A DNA stretch of 22,893 nt from JALOOE01 sp964423545. Lineage in GTDB: Bacteria > Chloroflexota > Anaerolineae > CG2-30-64-16. Position numbers and translations under genes: made by a program. Under the pieces are notes generated by a model. The model was given only the letters and a program-made list of their open reading frames with translations. It had not been told where the DNA came from and did no database searches. The stretch is taken from NCBI GenBank assembly GCA_964423545.1, contig CAYRFV010000056.1, positions 1 through 22,893 of the forward strand, in the 5' to 3' direction. Within the stretch, counting starts at the first letter, position 1; each line of letters begins with the position of its first letter. Below are positions 7,962 to 14,431 of this stretch, piece after piece.

Positions 7962-9046
7962 AACTCGGTCTGGGCCTCTATCGCGCCCTGCTGTCGCCCG
8001 AGAATGTGCGCTTCGCTCGCCAGATTGGCGCCACGCACATCGTCGCCCACATCCCAGGCGGCTTCAGCCGGGGCAAAGACAGGGTGATCACCTCCGATGC
8101 GGAGCAGGCCGGGTTCGGCATCTCACGCGGCGACGATCCCATCTGGCGCTACGAGGGGCTGGCTGATCTGAAGGCGATGATCAATGCGGAGGGGCTGGCG
8201 CTTGAGGCTCTGGAGAACTTCGAGCCGGCGCATTGGTATGATGTGTTGCTGGATGGCCCTCGTCGCGCCGAGCAGATGGCGCACCTCAAGCAGATCATCC
8301 GCAATGTGGGCCGGGTCGGCATCCCGGTTTTTGGGTATTACTTCAGCCTGGCAGGCGTTTGGGGTCGAACCGAGGGCCCTTTTGCTCGCGGGGGCGCGCG
8401 CTCCGTGGACTTCGCCGATCCGCCTCAGACGCCGATCCCGGCCGGCATGGTCTGGAACATGGTGTACGACCCCGACCGCTTCGATCCAGGCGGGTTGAGC
8501 GGCGCCGTCGGGCCCGTAACCCCGGCCGAGATGTGGCGGCGCCTGGAACGCTTCCTGGACGAGCTGCTCCCCGTGGCGGAGGAGGCAGGGGTGAAACTCG
8601 CCTTTCACCCCGACGATCCGCCGCTCCCGGAGCTGCGCGGCACCCCTCGCCTGGTGACGCATCCCGACCACTTCCAGCGCGTGTTGGACCTTCGCCCCAG
8701 CCCGGCGAGTCTGATCGAGTTGTGCGTCGGCACGGTCTCGGAGATGCCCGGTGGCGACGTCTATGCATGCGTGGATCGCTATAGCCGCGCCAACCGCCTG
8801 GCGTACGTCCACCTGCGCAATGTGCGCGGCAAGGCCCCGCACTATCACGAGATGTTCGTGGATGACGGCGACACCGACATGCTGCGCGTGCTTCGAATCC
8901 TGGCTGCCAACGGCTACGAGGGGGTCCTCATTCCTGACCACACGCCGCTGGTCGAGTGCGCAGCGCCCTGGCACGCCGGGATGGCATATGCAATCGGCTG
9001 GATGCGCGCCGCGCTGGCAGCGATCGAGCGCAGCCAGGCAGGGTGA
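7958..9046 (+). CDS. uxuA: Mannonate dehydratase (UxuA-like)
   Basis: The 362-residue protein matches the UxuA family, which dehydrates D-mannonate to 2-keto-3-deoxy-D-gluconate in glucuronate breakdown using Mn2+ or Fe2+. Visible family blocks include an opening strand plus IVAHIPGG, VFGYYFSLAGVWGR, PAGMVWNMVYD, and the metal-site strand KLAFHPDDPPLPELRGTPRLV (H217). Further blocks are ELCVGTVSEMPGGDV, YVHLRNVRGK, MFVDDGDTDMLRVLRIL and LIPDHTPL. Length agrees with bacterial UxuA proteins of about 350-390 residues. It is a cytoplasmic TIM barrel. It overlaps the upstream UroD-like gene by 4 nt. The usual partners, uronate isomerase UxaC and fructuronate reductase UxuB, are not in the window. 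Either they lie elsewhere or the enzyme handles another aldonate. Confidence 0.85.
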   Translation: MKLGLGLYRALLSPENVRFARQIGATHIVAHIPGGFSRGKDRVITSDAEQAGFGISRGDDPIWRYEGLADLKAMINAEGLALEALENFEPAHWYDVLLDGPRRAEQMAHLKQIIRNVGRVGIPVFGYYFSLAGVWGRTEGPFARGGARSVDFADPPQTPIPAGMVWNMVYDPDRFDPGGLSGAVGPVTPAEMWRRLERFLDELLPVAEEAGVKLAFHPDDPPLPELRGTPRLVTHPDHFQRVLDLRPSPASLIELCVGTVSEMPGGDVYACVDRYSRANRLAYVHLRNVRGKAPHYHEMFVDDGDTDMLRVLRILAANGYEGVLIPDHTPLVECAAPWHAGMAYAIGWMRAALAAIERSQAG

Positions 9047-9101
9047 TCGCAGCGGGAACGGCGAGAGCGGCCCCTGCTCCGAAGTGAGAGGACAGAGAGC
9101 T

Positions 9102-10070
9102 ATGTCTGGACAACGTTTTCTCGTCACCGGTGCGCTCGGGTGCATCGGCGCATGGGTGGTGCGCTGCCTCGTGCGCGAAGGTGCGCCGGTCGCTACGTTC
9201 GATGTGGGCGGCAACCCGCATCGGCTGCGACTGATCATGGACGACGCCGAGCTCGCGCGCGTCCGCTTCATCACCGGTGACATCACCGATCTGGCGGCGC
9301 TCGAACGCGCGCTCGGTGAGACGGGGACGACGCATCTGATCCACCTGGCCGGGCTCCAGGTGCCGTTCTGCAAGGCGGATCCGCCGCTGGGCGCGCGCGT
9401 CAACGTCGTGGGCACGCTCAATGTCTTCGAGGCGGCTAAGCGCGCCGGACTGCGGCGCGTGGTCTACGCCAGCAGCATCGCGGTGTACGGCATCAGCGAG
9501 GAGTATCCCGAGGGGCCGATCACGCACGATGCCCCACTCCGGCCGCGCACCCATTACGGGGTGACCAAGCAGGCGAACGAGGGTGCGGCCCGCATCTATT
9601 GGCTCGACGACGGCATCGCCAGCATCGGGCTGCGGCCCTACATCGTCTACGGGCCGGGCCGCGACCAGGGCATGACCTCGCAGCCGACCCAGGCGATGCT
9701 GGCAGCCGCGCTCGGCCGGCCGCATCACATCCCGTTCGGCGGTCGCGCCGTCTATCAGTACACCGAGGACTCGGCGCGTGCGTTCATCCAGGCTGCTCGA
9801 TCTTCTTTCGAAGGCGCCGAGGCGTTCAACCTGGGCGGCAGCGTGGCGCATGTGCGCGACATGATCGAACAGATCGAGTCGGCGGCGCCGGCCTCGGCCG
9901 GCCGCATTACCTTCGACGATAAGCCGCTGCCGTTCCCTGCCGAGATGGACGGCGCACCGCTGGAGGCAGCCATCGGGCCACTCCAGCGCACGCCGCTTCG
10001 CGCTGGCGTCGACCAGACGCTCGCGCAGTTCCGCATGGCGGTCGCTGCAGGCCGGCTGGTGGTCGACTGA
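9102..10070 (+). CDS. NAD-dependent epimerase/dehydratase (extended SDR)
   Basis: The 322-residue protein is an extended short-chain dehydrogenase. The NAD(P)-binding motif TGALGCIG (G10, G13, G16) starts at residue 9 and is followed by an acidic residue after the second strand (TFDVGG). It also has GDITD and HLAGLQVP, YASSIAVYG (the catalytic Ser/Thr region), and the catalytic pair Tyr152-Lys156 in HYGVTKQANE. Further on come RPYIVYGPGRDQGMTS and a C-terminal FNLGG. The family includes sugar-nucleotide epimerases and sugar or uronate dehydrogenases. The setting between UxuA-like and UroD-like genes points to a free sugar or sugar acid, but the substrate cannot be read from sequence. The ATG at 9102 is the first one that gives the nucleotide-binding fold at the N-terminus; a GAGAGG stretch lies about 10 nt upstream. 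Confidence 0.85.
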   Translation: MSGQRFLVTGALGCIGAWVVRCLVREGAPVATFDVGGNPHRLRLIMDDAELARVRFITGDITDLAALERALGETGTTHLIHLAGLQVPFCKADPPLGARVNVVGTLNVFEAAKRAGLRRVVYASSIAVYGISEEYPEGPITHDAPLRPRTHYGVTKQANEGAARIYWLDDGIASIGLRPYIVYGPGRDQGMTSQPTQAMLAAALGRPHHIPFGGRAVYQYTEDSARAFIQAARSSFEGAEAFNLGGSVAHVRDMIEQIESAAPASAGRITFDDKPLPFPAEMDGAPLEAAIGPLQRTPLRAGVDQTLAQFRMAVAAGRLVVD

Positions 10071-10099
10071 ACTGCTGCAGAGGAAAGGGAGAGTGCACC

Positions 10100-11194
10100 A
10101 TGCCTGCCGGCATCGCTGACTACGCAGACGCAAACCAGGCGATCTTGCAGGGCCGGGATCCAGGCTTCGTCCTCTGGCAGCCGCGCCTGGAGTTTTGGTA
10201 CGCCGTGAATAAGAAGCGCGGCACGCTGCCGGTGCACCTCAGGGAATGCACGCTGGTCGAACTCTACGACTACTGCCACGCATCGATCCGCTACTTCACG
10301 CGGCCGCTCAAGATGCGCTATCGCACCGTCGACGTCGTCGAGGAATGGCCGGATGAACGACACCTGCGGCGCACCTACCGAACGCCTGTCGGTGAGCTCA
10401 CCGAAATGTTGGGCCTCGACGAGTGGGGGCTGTCGCGCTATCACACCGAGTACCGGCTGAAGACCGTCGAGGACTTTCGCGTCTACGAATACCTGTTGCA
10501 CGATGAGGAGTGGTATTGGGACCAGGAAGCCTACGAGCGCGACATCGCGGCTGTGGGCGGCCGGGGCGCACCCCAGTTCTACTTTCGCCGCTCGCCGATC
10601 CAGGGCCTGTACATCGAGAACATGGGCTTCGAGAACACGGTGCTCTTCTCCTTCGACCATCCGGAGGTCATTGCACGGTTCGTGGAGGCGGCCCAGGAGG
10701 CCGATGACGCCATGTACGACATCCTGTGCGCGTCTCCTGTCTCGATTCTGAACTTCGGCGAAAACATCGATGCCTTCATGGATCCTCCGCCGACCTGGCG
10801 CAAACTCTTGATGCCGTATTGGGAGAAGCGCGTGGCGCAGCTCCAGGCTGCCGGCAAGCGCACGCATATCCACATCGACGGCGCCATGAAGCCGCTGATC
10901 CAGTTGATTCGGGAGAGCCCCTTCGATGCGATCGAGGCGTGCACGCCCGTCCCACAGGGGGATGTCACCCTGGAGGAGATCAAGGAGGCGCTCGGCGACA
11001 AGGTGCTGCTCGATGGCATTCCGGCGGTCCTGTTCCTGCCGATCTATCCGCTGGAAGACCTGCTGGAATGCACGCGCCGCGTCGTCAGCCTGTTTCATCC
11101 CCGGTTGGTCCTGGGCATCTCGGACGAGATCCCGCCGGATGGCGACATCGAACGGGTGCGCATTGTCGGCGAGCTCGTCAAGGAGCTGGCATGA
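10100..11194 (+). CDS. UroD-superfamily protein with altered metal site (paralogue 3)
   Basis: The 364-residue protein is the most divergent of the three UroD-like paralogues. Recognisable elements are YIENMGFENTVLFSFDHPEV (the mid-barrel helix), a LNFGENIDAFMDPP block, LLMPYWEKRVAQLQAAGK, then HIHIDGAMKPLIQLIRES and GISDEIPPDGDIERVRIV. Where related methyltransferases have HxC, this protein has H258-I-D260. The late ligand position is Asp342. The thiolate zinc site is therefore lost, and any metal bound would have an O/N-type environment. An AGGAAAGGGAG stretch precedes the ATG at 10100. Its stop overlaps the start of the sialidase-fold gene (ATGA at 11191-11194), which implies coupled expression. 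Function is not known; a non-methyltransferase role, or a role as a partner of paralogue 2, is possible. Confidence 0.8.
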   Translation: MPAGIADYADANQAILQGRDPGFVLWQPRLEFWYAVNKKRGTLPVHLRECTLVELYDYCHASIRYFTRPLKMRYRTVDVVEEWPDERHLRRTYRTPVGELTEMLGLDEWGLSRYHTEYRLKTVEDFRVYEYLLHDEEWYWDQEAYERDIAAVGGRGAPQFYFRRSPIQGLYIENMGFENTVLFSFDHPEVIARFVEAAQEADDAMYDILCASPVSILNFGENIDAFMDPPPTWRKLLMPYWEKRVAQLQAAGKRTHIHIDGAMKPLIQLIRESPFDAIEACTPVPQGDVTLEEIKEALGDKVLLDGIPAVLFLPIYPLEDLLECTRRVVSLFHPRLVLGISDEIPPDGDIERVRIVGELVKELA

Positions 11195-12453
11195 TCCGGC
11201 CCCTGGCGGACGAACATGGGGTTGTCTTCCGTTCACCCGCTCCAGAGACGATCTTCTGTTATAGCCCCGGGCTGGCGCGCTGTTCCGATGGCCGCCTGAT
11301 TGCCACGCTGGATCTGGGAGGCCCCGGGGTGTCGGGCCTGCCGGGACCGAAGTCGGTGCACGGTGACTTCGGGCGGCCCAACCAGGGCAAGGTTTTCACG
11401 TCCGACGACGGCGGGGCGACCTGGGTGCACCGGGCAGATTTCCCGTTCCTGCACGCCCGGCCCTTCGTTGCGGGAGCGACCGTCTATGTCCTCGGCCAGG
11501 ACAACGACCTGCGCATCATTCGCTCCGATGACAACGGCGATACCTGGAGCGAACCGGTGTGGCTGACGCGCGGCCAGCGTTGGCATCAGGCGCCCGCTAA
11601 CGTGCACCAGGCACGCGGCCGCATCTACCTGGTCATGGAGCGGCAGGTGTACGATGATGTCAGGTCGTGGGCTGTCAGCGCCTTCGCGCCGGTGACCCTG
11701 CGCGGCGAGACGGGCAGCGACTTGACCCGTCGCGAAAACTGGACTTTCGCCAGCGAGTTGGCCTTCCGCGACGCCATTCCGACCGAAAGGCTCGACTTCT
11801 TCGGCGTGCCGTTCTTCCCATCCCTGCGGACGCAGGCTTACGAGGCGGCGCCAGGTCGGGGTGCGGCGCCCATCGGGTGGCTGGAAACCAACATCGTGCA
11901 GTTCACCGATCCCGATCATCTCTGGCACGATCCGACCGGTCGCACGTTCCACTTGTGGGCGCGCGCGCATACGGGAGGCACGGGCTACGCGGCTGTCGCC
12001 AAAGTGGTTGAGCAGCGTGATGGCAGCATGGTGACGATGCTGGAGACCGTGCCGTCAGGCCGGACGGTAGTGTTTGCGCCGTGTCCTGGCGGACAGATGA
12101 AGTTCCACATCCTGCAGGACGAGGTCAGCGGCCTCTTTTGGCTGCTGAGCTCGCAGGCCACCGACAGCATGACCCGCGCCGACCGGTTGCCTGCGGCTCG
12201 CTATGGCCTGCCGAACAACGAGCGTCACCGCCTGCAACTGCATTTCTCGCGAAACTGCATTGACTGGTGCTTTGCGGGGATCGTGGCAATGGGCGGGTCG
12301 CCGGCGCAGTCGCGCCACTACGCCAGCATGGTCATCGACGGCGATGACCTGCGCGTGCTCTCGCGTTCCGGAGACGCCGAGGCGTCCTCGGCCCACGATA
12401 GCAATCTGATCACGTTTCACACGGTGAAACGCTTTCGCGACTTGATCTATTGA
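11191..12453 (+). CDS. Sialidase-fold (BNR/Asp-box) protein, possible exo-glycosidase
   Basis: The 420-residue protein has features of the six-bladed sialidase/neuraminidase-like propeller. Two Asp boxes of the form SxDxGxTW are clear: TSDDGGATWV and RSDDNGDTWSEP. The N-terminal ETIFCYSPGLARCSDGRLIATLDLGG is also typical of BNR-repeat proteins. No signal peptide is seen, so a cytoplasmic location is likely. I cannot locate the arginine triad of true sialidases with confidence, so activity on sialic acid is not claimed. The ATG at 11191 overlaps the stop of the UroD3 gene and fits the start of the first propeller blade. The cotranslated setting suggests action on the same substrate as the neighbouring enzymes, perhaps a glycoside or lyase reaction on an unusual sugar acid. 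Confidence 0.7.
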   Translation: MIRPLADEHGVVFRSPAPETIFCYSPGLARCSDGRLIATLDLGGPGVSGLPGPKSVHGDFGRPNQGKVFTSDDGGATWVHRADFPFLHARPFVAGATVYVLGQDNDLRIIRSDDNGDTWSEPVWLTRGQRWHQAPANVHQARGRIYLVMERQVYDDVRSWAVSAFAPVTLRGETGSDLTRRENWTFASELAFRDAIPTERLDFFGVPFFPSLRTQAYEAAPGRGAAPIGWLETNIVQFTDPDHLWHDPTGRTFHLWARAHTGGTGYAAVAKVVEQRDGSMVTMLETVPSGRTVVFAPCPGGQMKFHILQDEVSGLFWLLSSQATDSMTRADRLPAARYGLPNNERHRLQLHFSRNCIDWCFAGIVAMGGSPAQSRHYASMVIDGDDLRVLSRSGDAEASSAHDSNLITFHTVKRFRDLIY

Positions 12454-12466
12454 ACCCGGAGCAAAC

Positions 12467-12476
12467 AAGGAGGTGA
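12467..12476 (+). promoter_or_regulatory. orphan perfect Shine-Dalgarno sequence
   Basis: AAGGAGGTGA is a 10-nt perfect complement of the usual 16S rRNA 3' end. It is not followed by an ATG/GTG/TTG at normal spacing in a credible gene. The nearest real start (12591) has its own AGAGGA site at 12580-12585. It may be a ribosome standby site, a relic of a lost gene, or part of a regulated leader. Confidence 0.5.
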
Positions 12477-12540
12477 CGAGCATCCAGGCGGGCGGCTCGA
12501 CCGGGCGCGCGGCCCAGACAGGGAGTTGCAGCAACCTTCG

Positions 12541-12561
12541 CGCGTTGGGCGCTCCAACGCG
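12541..12561 (+). promoter_or_regulatory. hairpin in the leader of the alpha-galactosidase gene
   Basis: CGCGTTGG (12541-12548) and CCAACGCG (12554-12561) are perfect arms around a 5-nt loop, 18 nt before the SD of the GH4 gene. There is no U-tract. The whole 12454-12590 gap contains this stem, the orphan SD and a small GTTGC/GCAAC stem, but no gene. Confidence 0.5.
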
Positions 12562-12590
12562 TGCATCATTCCACCCACAAGAGGAAAACC

Positions 12591-13919
12591 ATGACCAAGC
12601 TTGCATTCATTGGCGCTGGCAGTCTGGGGTTCACGCGCGGACTGGTCCGCGACGTACTGACCTTCCCACTGCTTCAGGACTCGACGATTGCCCTGATGGA
12701 CATCGACCCGGAGCGGCTGGACTTCGCCTACCGGGCGGTCAGTCGCATCGTGGAGATGGGCAAGTATCCGGCCAAGGTGACCGCCACCCTGAGCCGCCAG
12801 GAGGCGCTGGAAGGCGCCGATGCGGTGATGGTGACCATTCTGGCAGGCAGCACCGAAGTCTGGCAGCATGACATCCTGATCCCCAAGGAGTTCGGGGTCG
12901 ACACCAACATCGGCGACACCCGCAGCGTTTCGGGCATCTTCCGCGGCCTGCGCACCATCCCGGTGATGCTGGATATCGCCCATGACATGGAGCGCCTCTG
13001 CCCGGATGCAACCATGCTCAACTACACCAACCCGATGGCGATGCTCTGCCGCGCCATGCAGCGCGAGACCAGGATCAAGCTGACCGGGTTGTGCCACAGC
13101 GTCCAGGGCACGGCAATGATGCTGGCGCGTTGGATCGGCGCGCCCTACGCGGAGATCACTTACACGTGCGCGGGCATCAACCACATGGCCTGGTACTTGA
13201 GGTATGAGTGGAACGGCCGAGACGCGTATCCGCTTATCCGCAAGGCGATCACCGAGCGCCCCGAGGTGTACAACGAGGAGCAGGTGCGCAACGAGATGTA
13301 TCTGGCCTTCGACCACTACGTCACCGAGTCGAGCGGCCACAACTCGGAGTACAACTGGTGGTTCCGCAAGCGCCCGGATCTGATCGAGAAGTACTGCACC
13401 CACGGCACGGGCTGGAATCCAGGCGAGTACGCGTACATCCTGAAGTCCTACCGGTCGCGTGAGGACAATTGGCGCGAGGATGCCAGGCAGTGGTTTGCCA
13501 AAGAGACGCCGATCTCGCTGGCGCGCGGGCACGAATATGCCGCCCACATCATCAACGCGTTGAAGGGCGGCGAACCGTTCCAGTTCAACGGCAATGTGCC
13601 CAACACGGGCCTGGTGACGAACCTGCCGCAGGGAGCATGCGTCGAGGTGCCGGTCTGGGCCTCCAAGACGGGTCTGGAGGGGGTGTACGTCGGCGCACTC
13701 CCGCCGCAGTGCGCCATGTTGACCGGCCTCAGCTCGCAGATCGAGGAGCTGGCTGTCGAGGCCGCGATCACGGGCGACCCGCGCAAGGTGTACTATGCCG
13801 TCGCGAACGACCCGCTGAGCTCCGCCGTGCTCTCGTTGGCGGAGATTCGCGAGATGACCGATAAGATGCTGGAAAAGAACCGGGATCATCTGCCCCAGTT
13901 CAAGCATTTCAAGTCCTAG
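12591..13919 (+). CDS. melA: Alpha-galactosidase, GH4 (MelA type)
   Basis: The 442-residue product has the size of MelA (about 450). It opens with the Rossmann motif IGAGSLGFTRGLVRD and continues with LMDID, DAVMVTI, a GIFRGLRTIPV region and NYTNPMAM. It then has the metal-binding tetrapeptide C168-H-S-V in GLCHSVQGT and H198 in GINHMAWY. GH4 enzymes use NAD+ and Mn2+ in an oxidation-elimination mechanism, and the CHSV tetrapeptide is the form associated with alpha-galactosidases of the family. It would release galactose from melibiose-, raffinose- or galactomannan-type oligosaccharides in the cytoplasm. The ATG at 12591 follows AGAGGA at 12580-12585; an upstream GTG at 12561 would place extra residues before the Rossmann strand. 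It pairs with lacZ for full galactoside use. Confidence 0.9.
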   Translation: MTKLAFIGAGSLGFTRGLVRDVLTFPLLQDSTIALMDIDPERLDFAYRAVSRIVEMGKYPAKVTATLSRQEALEGADAVMVTILAGSTEVWQHDILIPKEFGVDTNIGDTRSVSGIFRGLRTIPVMLDIAHDMERLCPDATMLNYTNPMAMLCRAMQRETRIKLTGLCHSVQGTAMMLARWIGAPYAEITYTCAGINHMAWYLRYEWNGRDAYPLIRKAITERPEVYNEEQVRNEMYLAFDHYVTESSGHNSEYNWWFRKRPDLIEKYCTHGTGWNPGEYAYILKSYRSREDNWREDARQWFAKETPISLARGHEYAAHIINALKGGEPFQFNGNVPNTGLVTNLPQGACVEVPVWASKTGLEGVYVGALPPQCAMLTGLSSQIEELAVEAAITGDPRKVYYAVANDPLSSAVLSLAEIREMTDKMLEKNRDHLPQFKHFKS

Positions 13920-13927
13920 TGCGAGCG

Positions 13928-13978
13928 CCGTGCCACCTGGCGTCTCTCCGCAGCCCGAGAGATGCCAGCTGAGCACGG
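13928..13978 (+). promoter_or_regulatory. long imperfect hairpin between GH4-1 and cupin 1
   Basis: CCGTGC (13928-13933) pairs with GCACGG (13973-13978). CTGGCGTCTCT (13937-13947) pairs with AGAGATGCCAG (13958-13968) with one G-U wobble. The result is a 17-bp interrupted stem in the roughly 100-nt gap. No U-tract follows, so mRNA 3'-end protection or an uncommon terminator is more likely than a classical terminator. Confidence 0.5.
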
Positions 13979-14020
13979 GAAGTCGTCCGAACGGACCTCT
14001 CTCGATCGGGGAGCTGCGCC

Positions 14021-14314
14021 ATGATCATCAAGAAGGCCGATCTGCCTGAACAGAATGGCCGCACGGGGTACCCCATCACCGGACATCAGAAGCTCCTGCA
14101 GCACCTGGCGGTGCGTATCACCACGCCCGACAACCCGTTCAAACCGCATCGCCACGAAGCGGAAGAGCTCTGGTACATCGTGGACGGCAAGGCGTGGGTC
14201 AGCCTCAACGGAGAGGAGCAGATCGTCGTCGCCGGCGATGTGATCATCCTGGAGCCATGGGTCGAGCACGGATTGCGCACCGAAGGGCAGGTGAAGTGGG
14301 TGTGCGTGGGTTGA
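14021..14314 (+). CDS. Small single-domain cupin (cupin 1)
   Basis: The 97-residue protein is one conserved beta-barrel cupin. Motif 1 is PHRHEAEELWYIVDGKAWV with metal ligands H43, H45 and E49. Motif 2 is GDVIILEPWVEHGL with H83. All four usual ligands are present, so it should bind a divalent metal. GGGGAG (14008-14013) sits 7 nt before the ATG. Small cupins in uronate loci include KdgF, which promotes ring opening of unsaturated uronates, and various sugar isomerases. The position between two GH4 genes makes a sugar-related role plausible. Sequence alone does not distinguish an enzyme from a binding protein. Confidence 0.85.
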   Translation: MIIKKADLPEQNGRTGYPITGHQKLLQHLAVRITTPDNPFKPHRHEAEELWYIVDGKAWVSLNGEEQIVVAGDVIILEPWVEHGLRTEGQVKWVCVG

Positions 14315-14388
14315 CGGGGCTGCGGTGCGGCAGCCGGTCGAGAGCCGGATGCCCATGACCGAGGCGGTTCTGCCGCCCGGCCCCGTCA
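14312..14388 (+). promoter_or_regulatory. 77-nt three-part stem overlapping the cupin 1 stop codon
   Basis: TGACGGGGC (14312-14320) pairs perfectly with GCCCCGTCA (14380-14388). Inside, GCGGCAG (14327-14333) pairs with CTGCCGC (14370-14376), and CGGTC (14335-14339) with GACCG (14357-14361). The first three bases are the stop codon of the cupin gene. No U-tract is present. It is a candidate RNA element or processing and stability structure. Confidence 0.45.
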
Positions 14389-14396
14389 CTGAATCA

Positions 14397-14418
14397 GCCT
14401 GCGGCCGCGGCCGCAGGC
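14397..14418. repeat. 22-bp perfect palindrome before the GH4-2 ribosome binding site
   Basis: The half-site GCCTGCGGCCG is mirrored exactly, giving a 22-bp palindrome that contains two overlapping GCGGCCGC octamers. It ends 1 nt before the GGGAG Shine-Dalgarno sequence (14420-14424). As DNA it could be a dimeric repressor site. As RNA it would form a 9-bp GC stem next to the ribosome binding site. Confidence 0.75.
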
Positions 14419-14431
14419 CGGGAGCGTGGAG

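Noticed and set aside
12473..12871. Open frame beginning at the orphan Shine-Dalgarno (GTG 12473 or AUC 12482)
   Set aside because: It runs about 280 nt into the alpha-galactosidase gene in another frame and its product is a typical out-of-frame shadow, so only the SD itself is kept as an observation.
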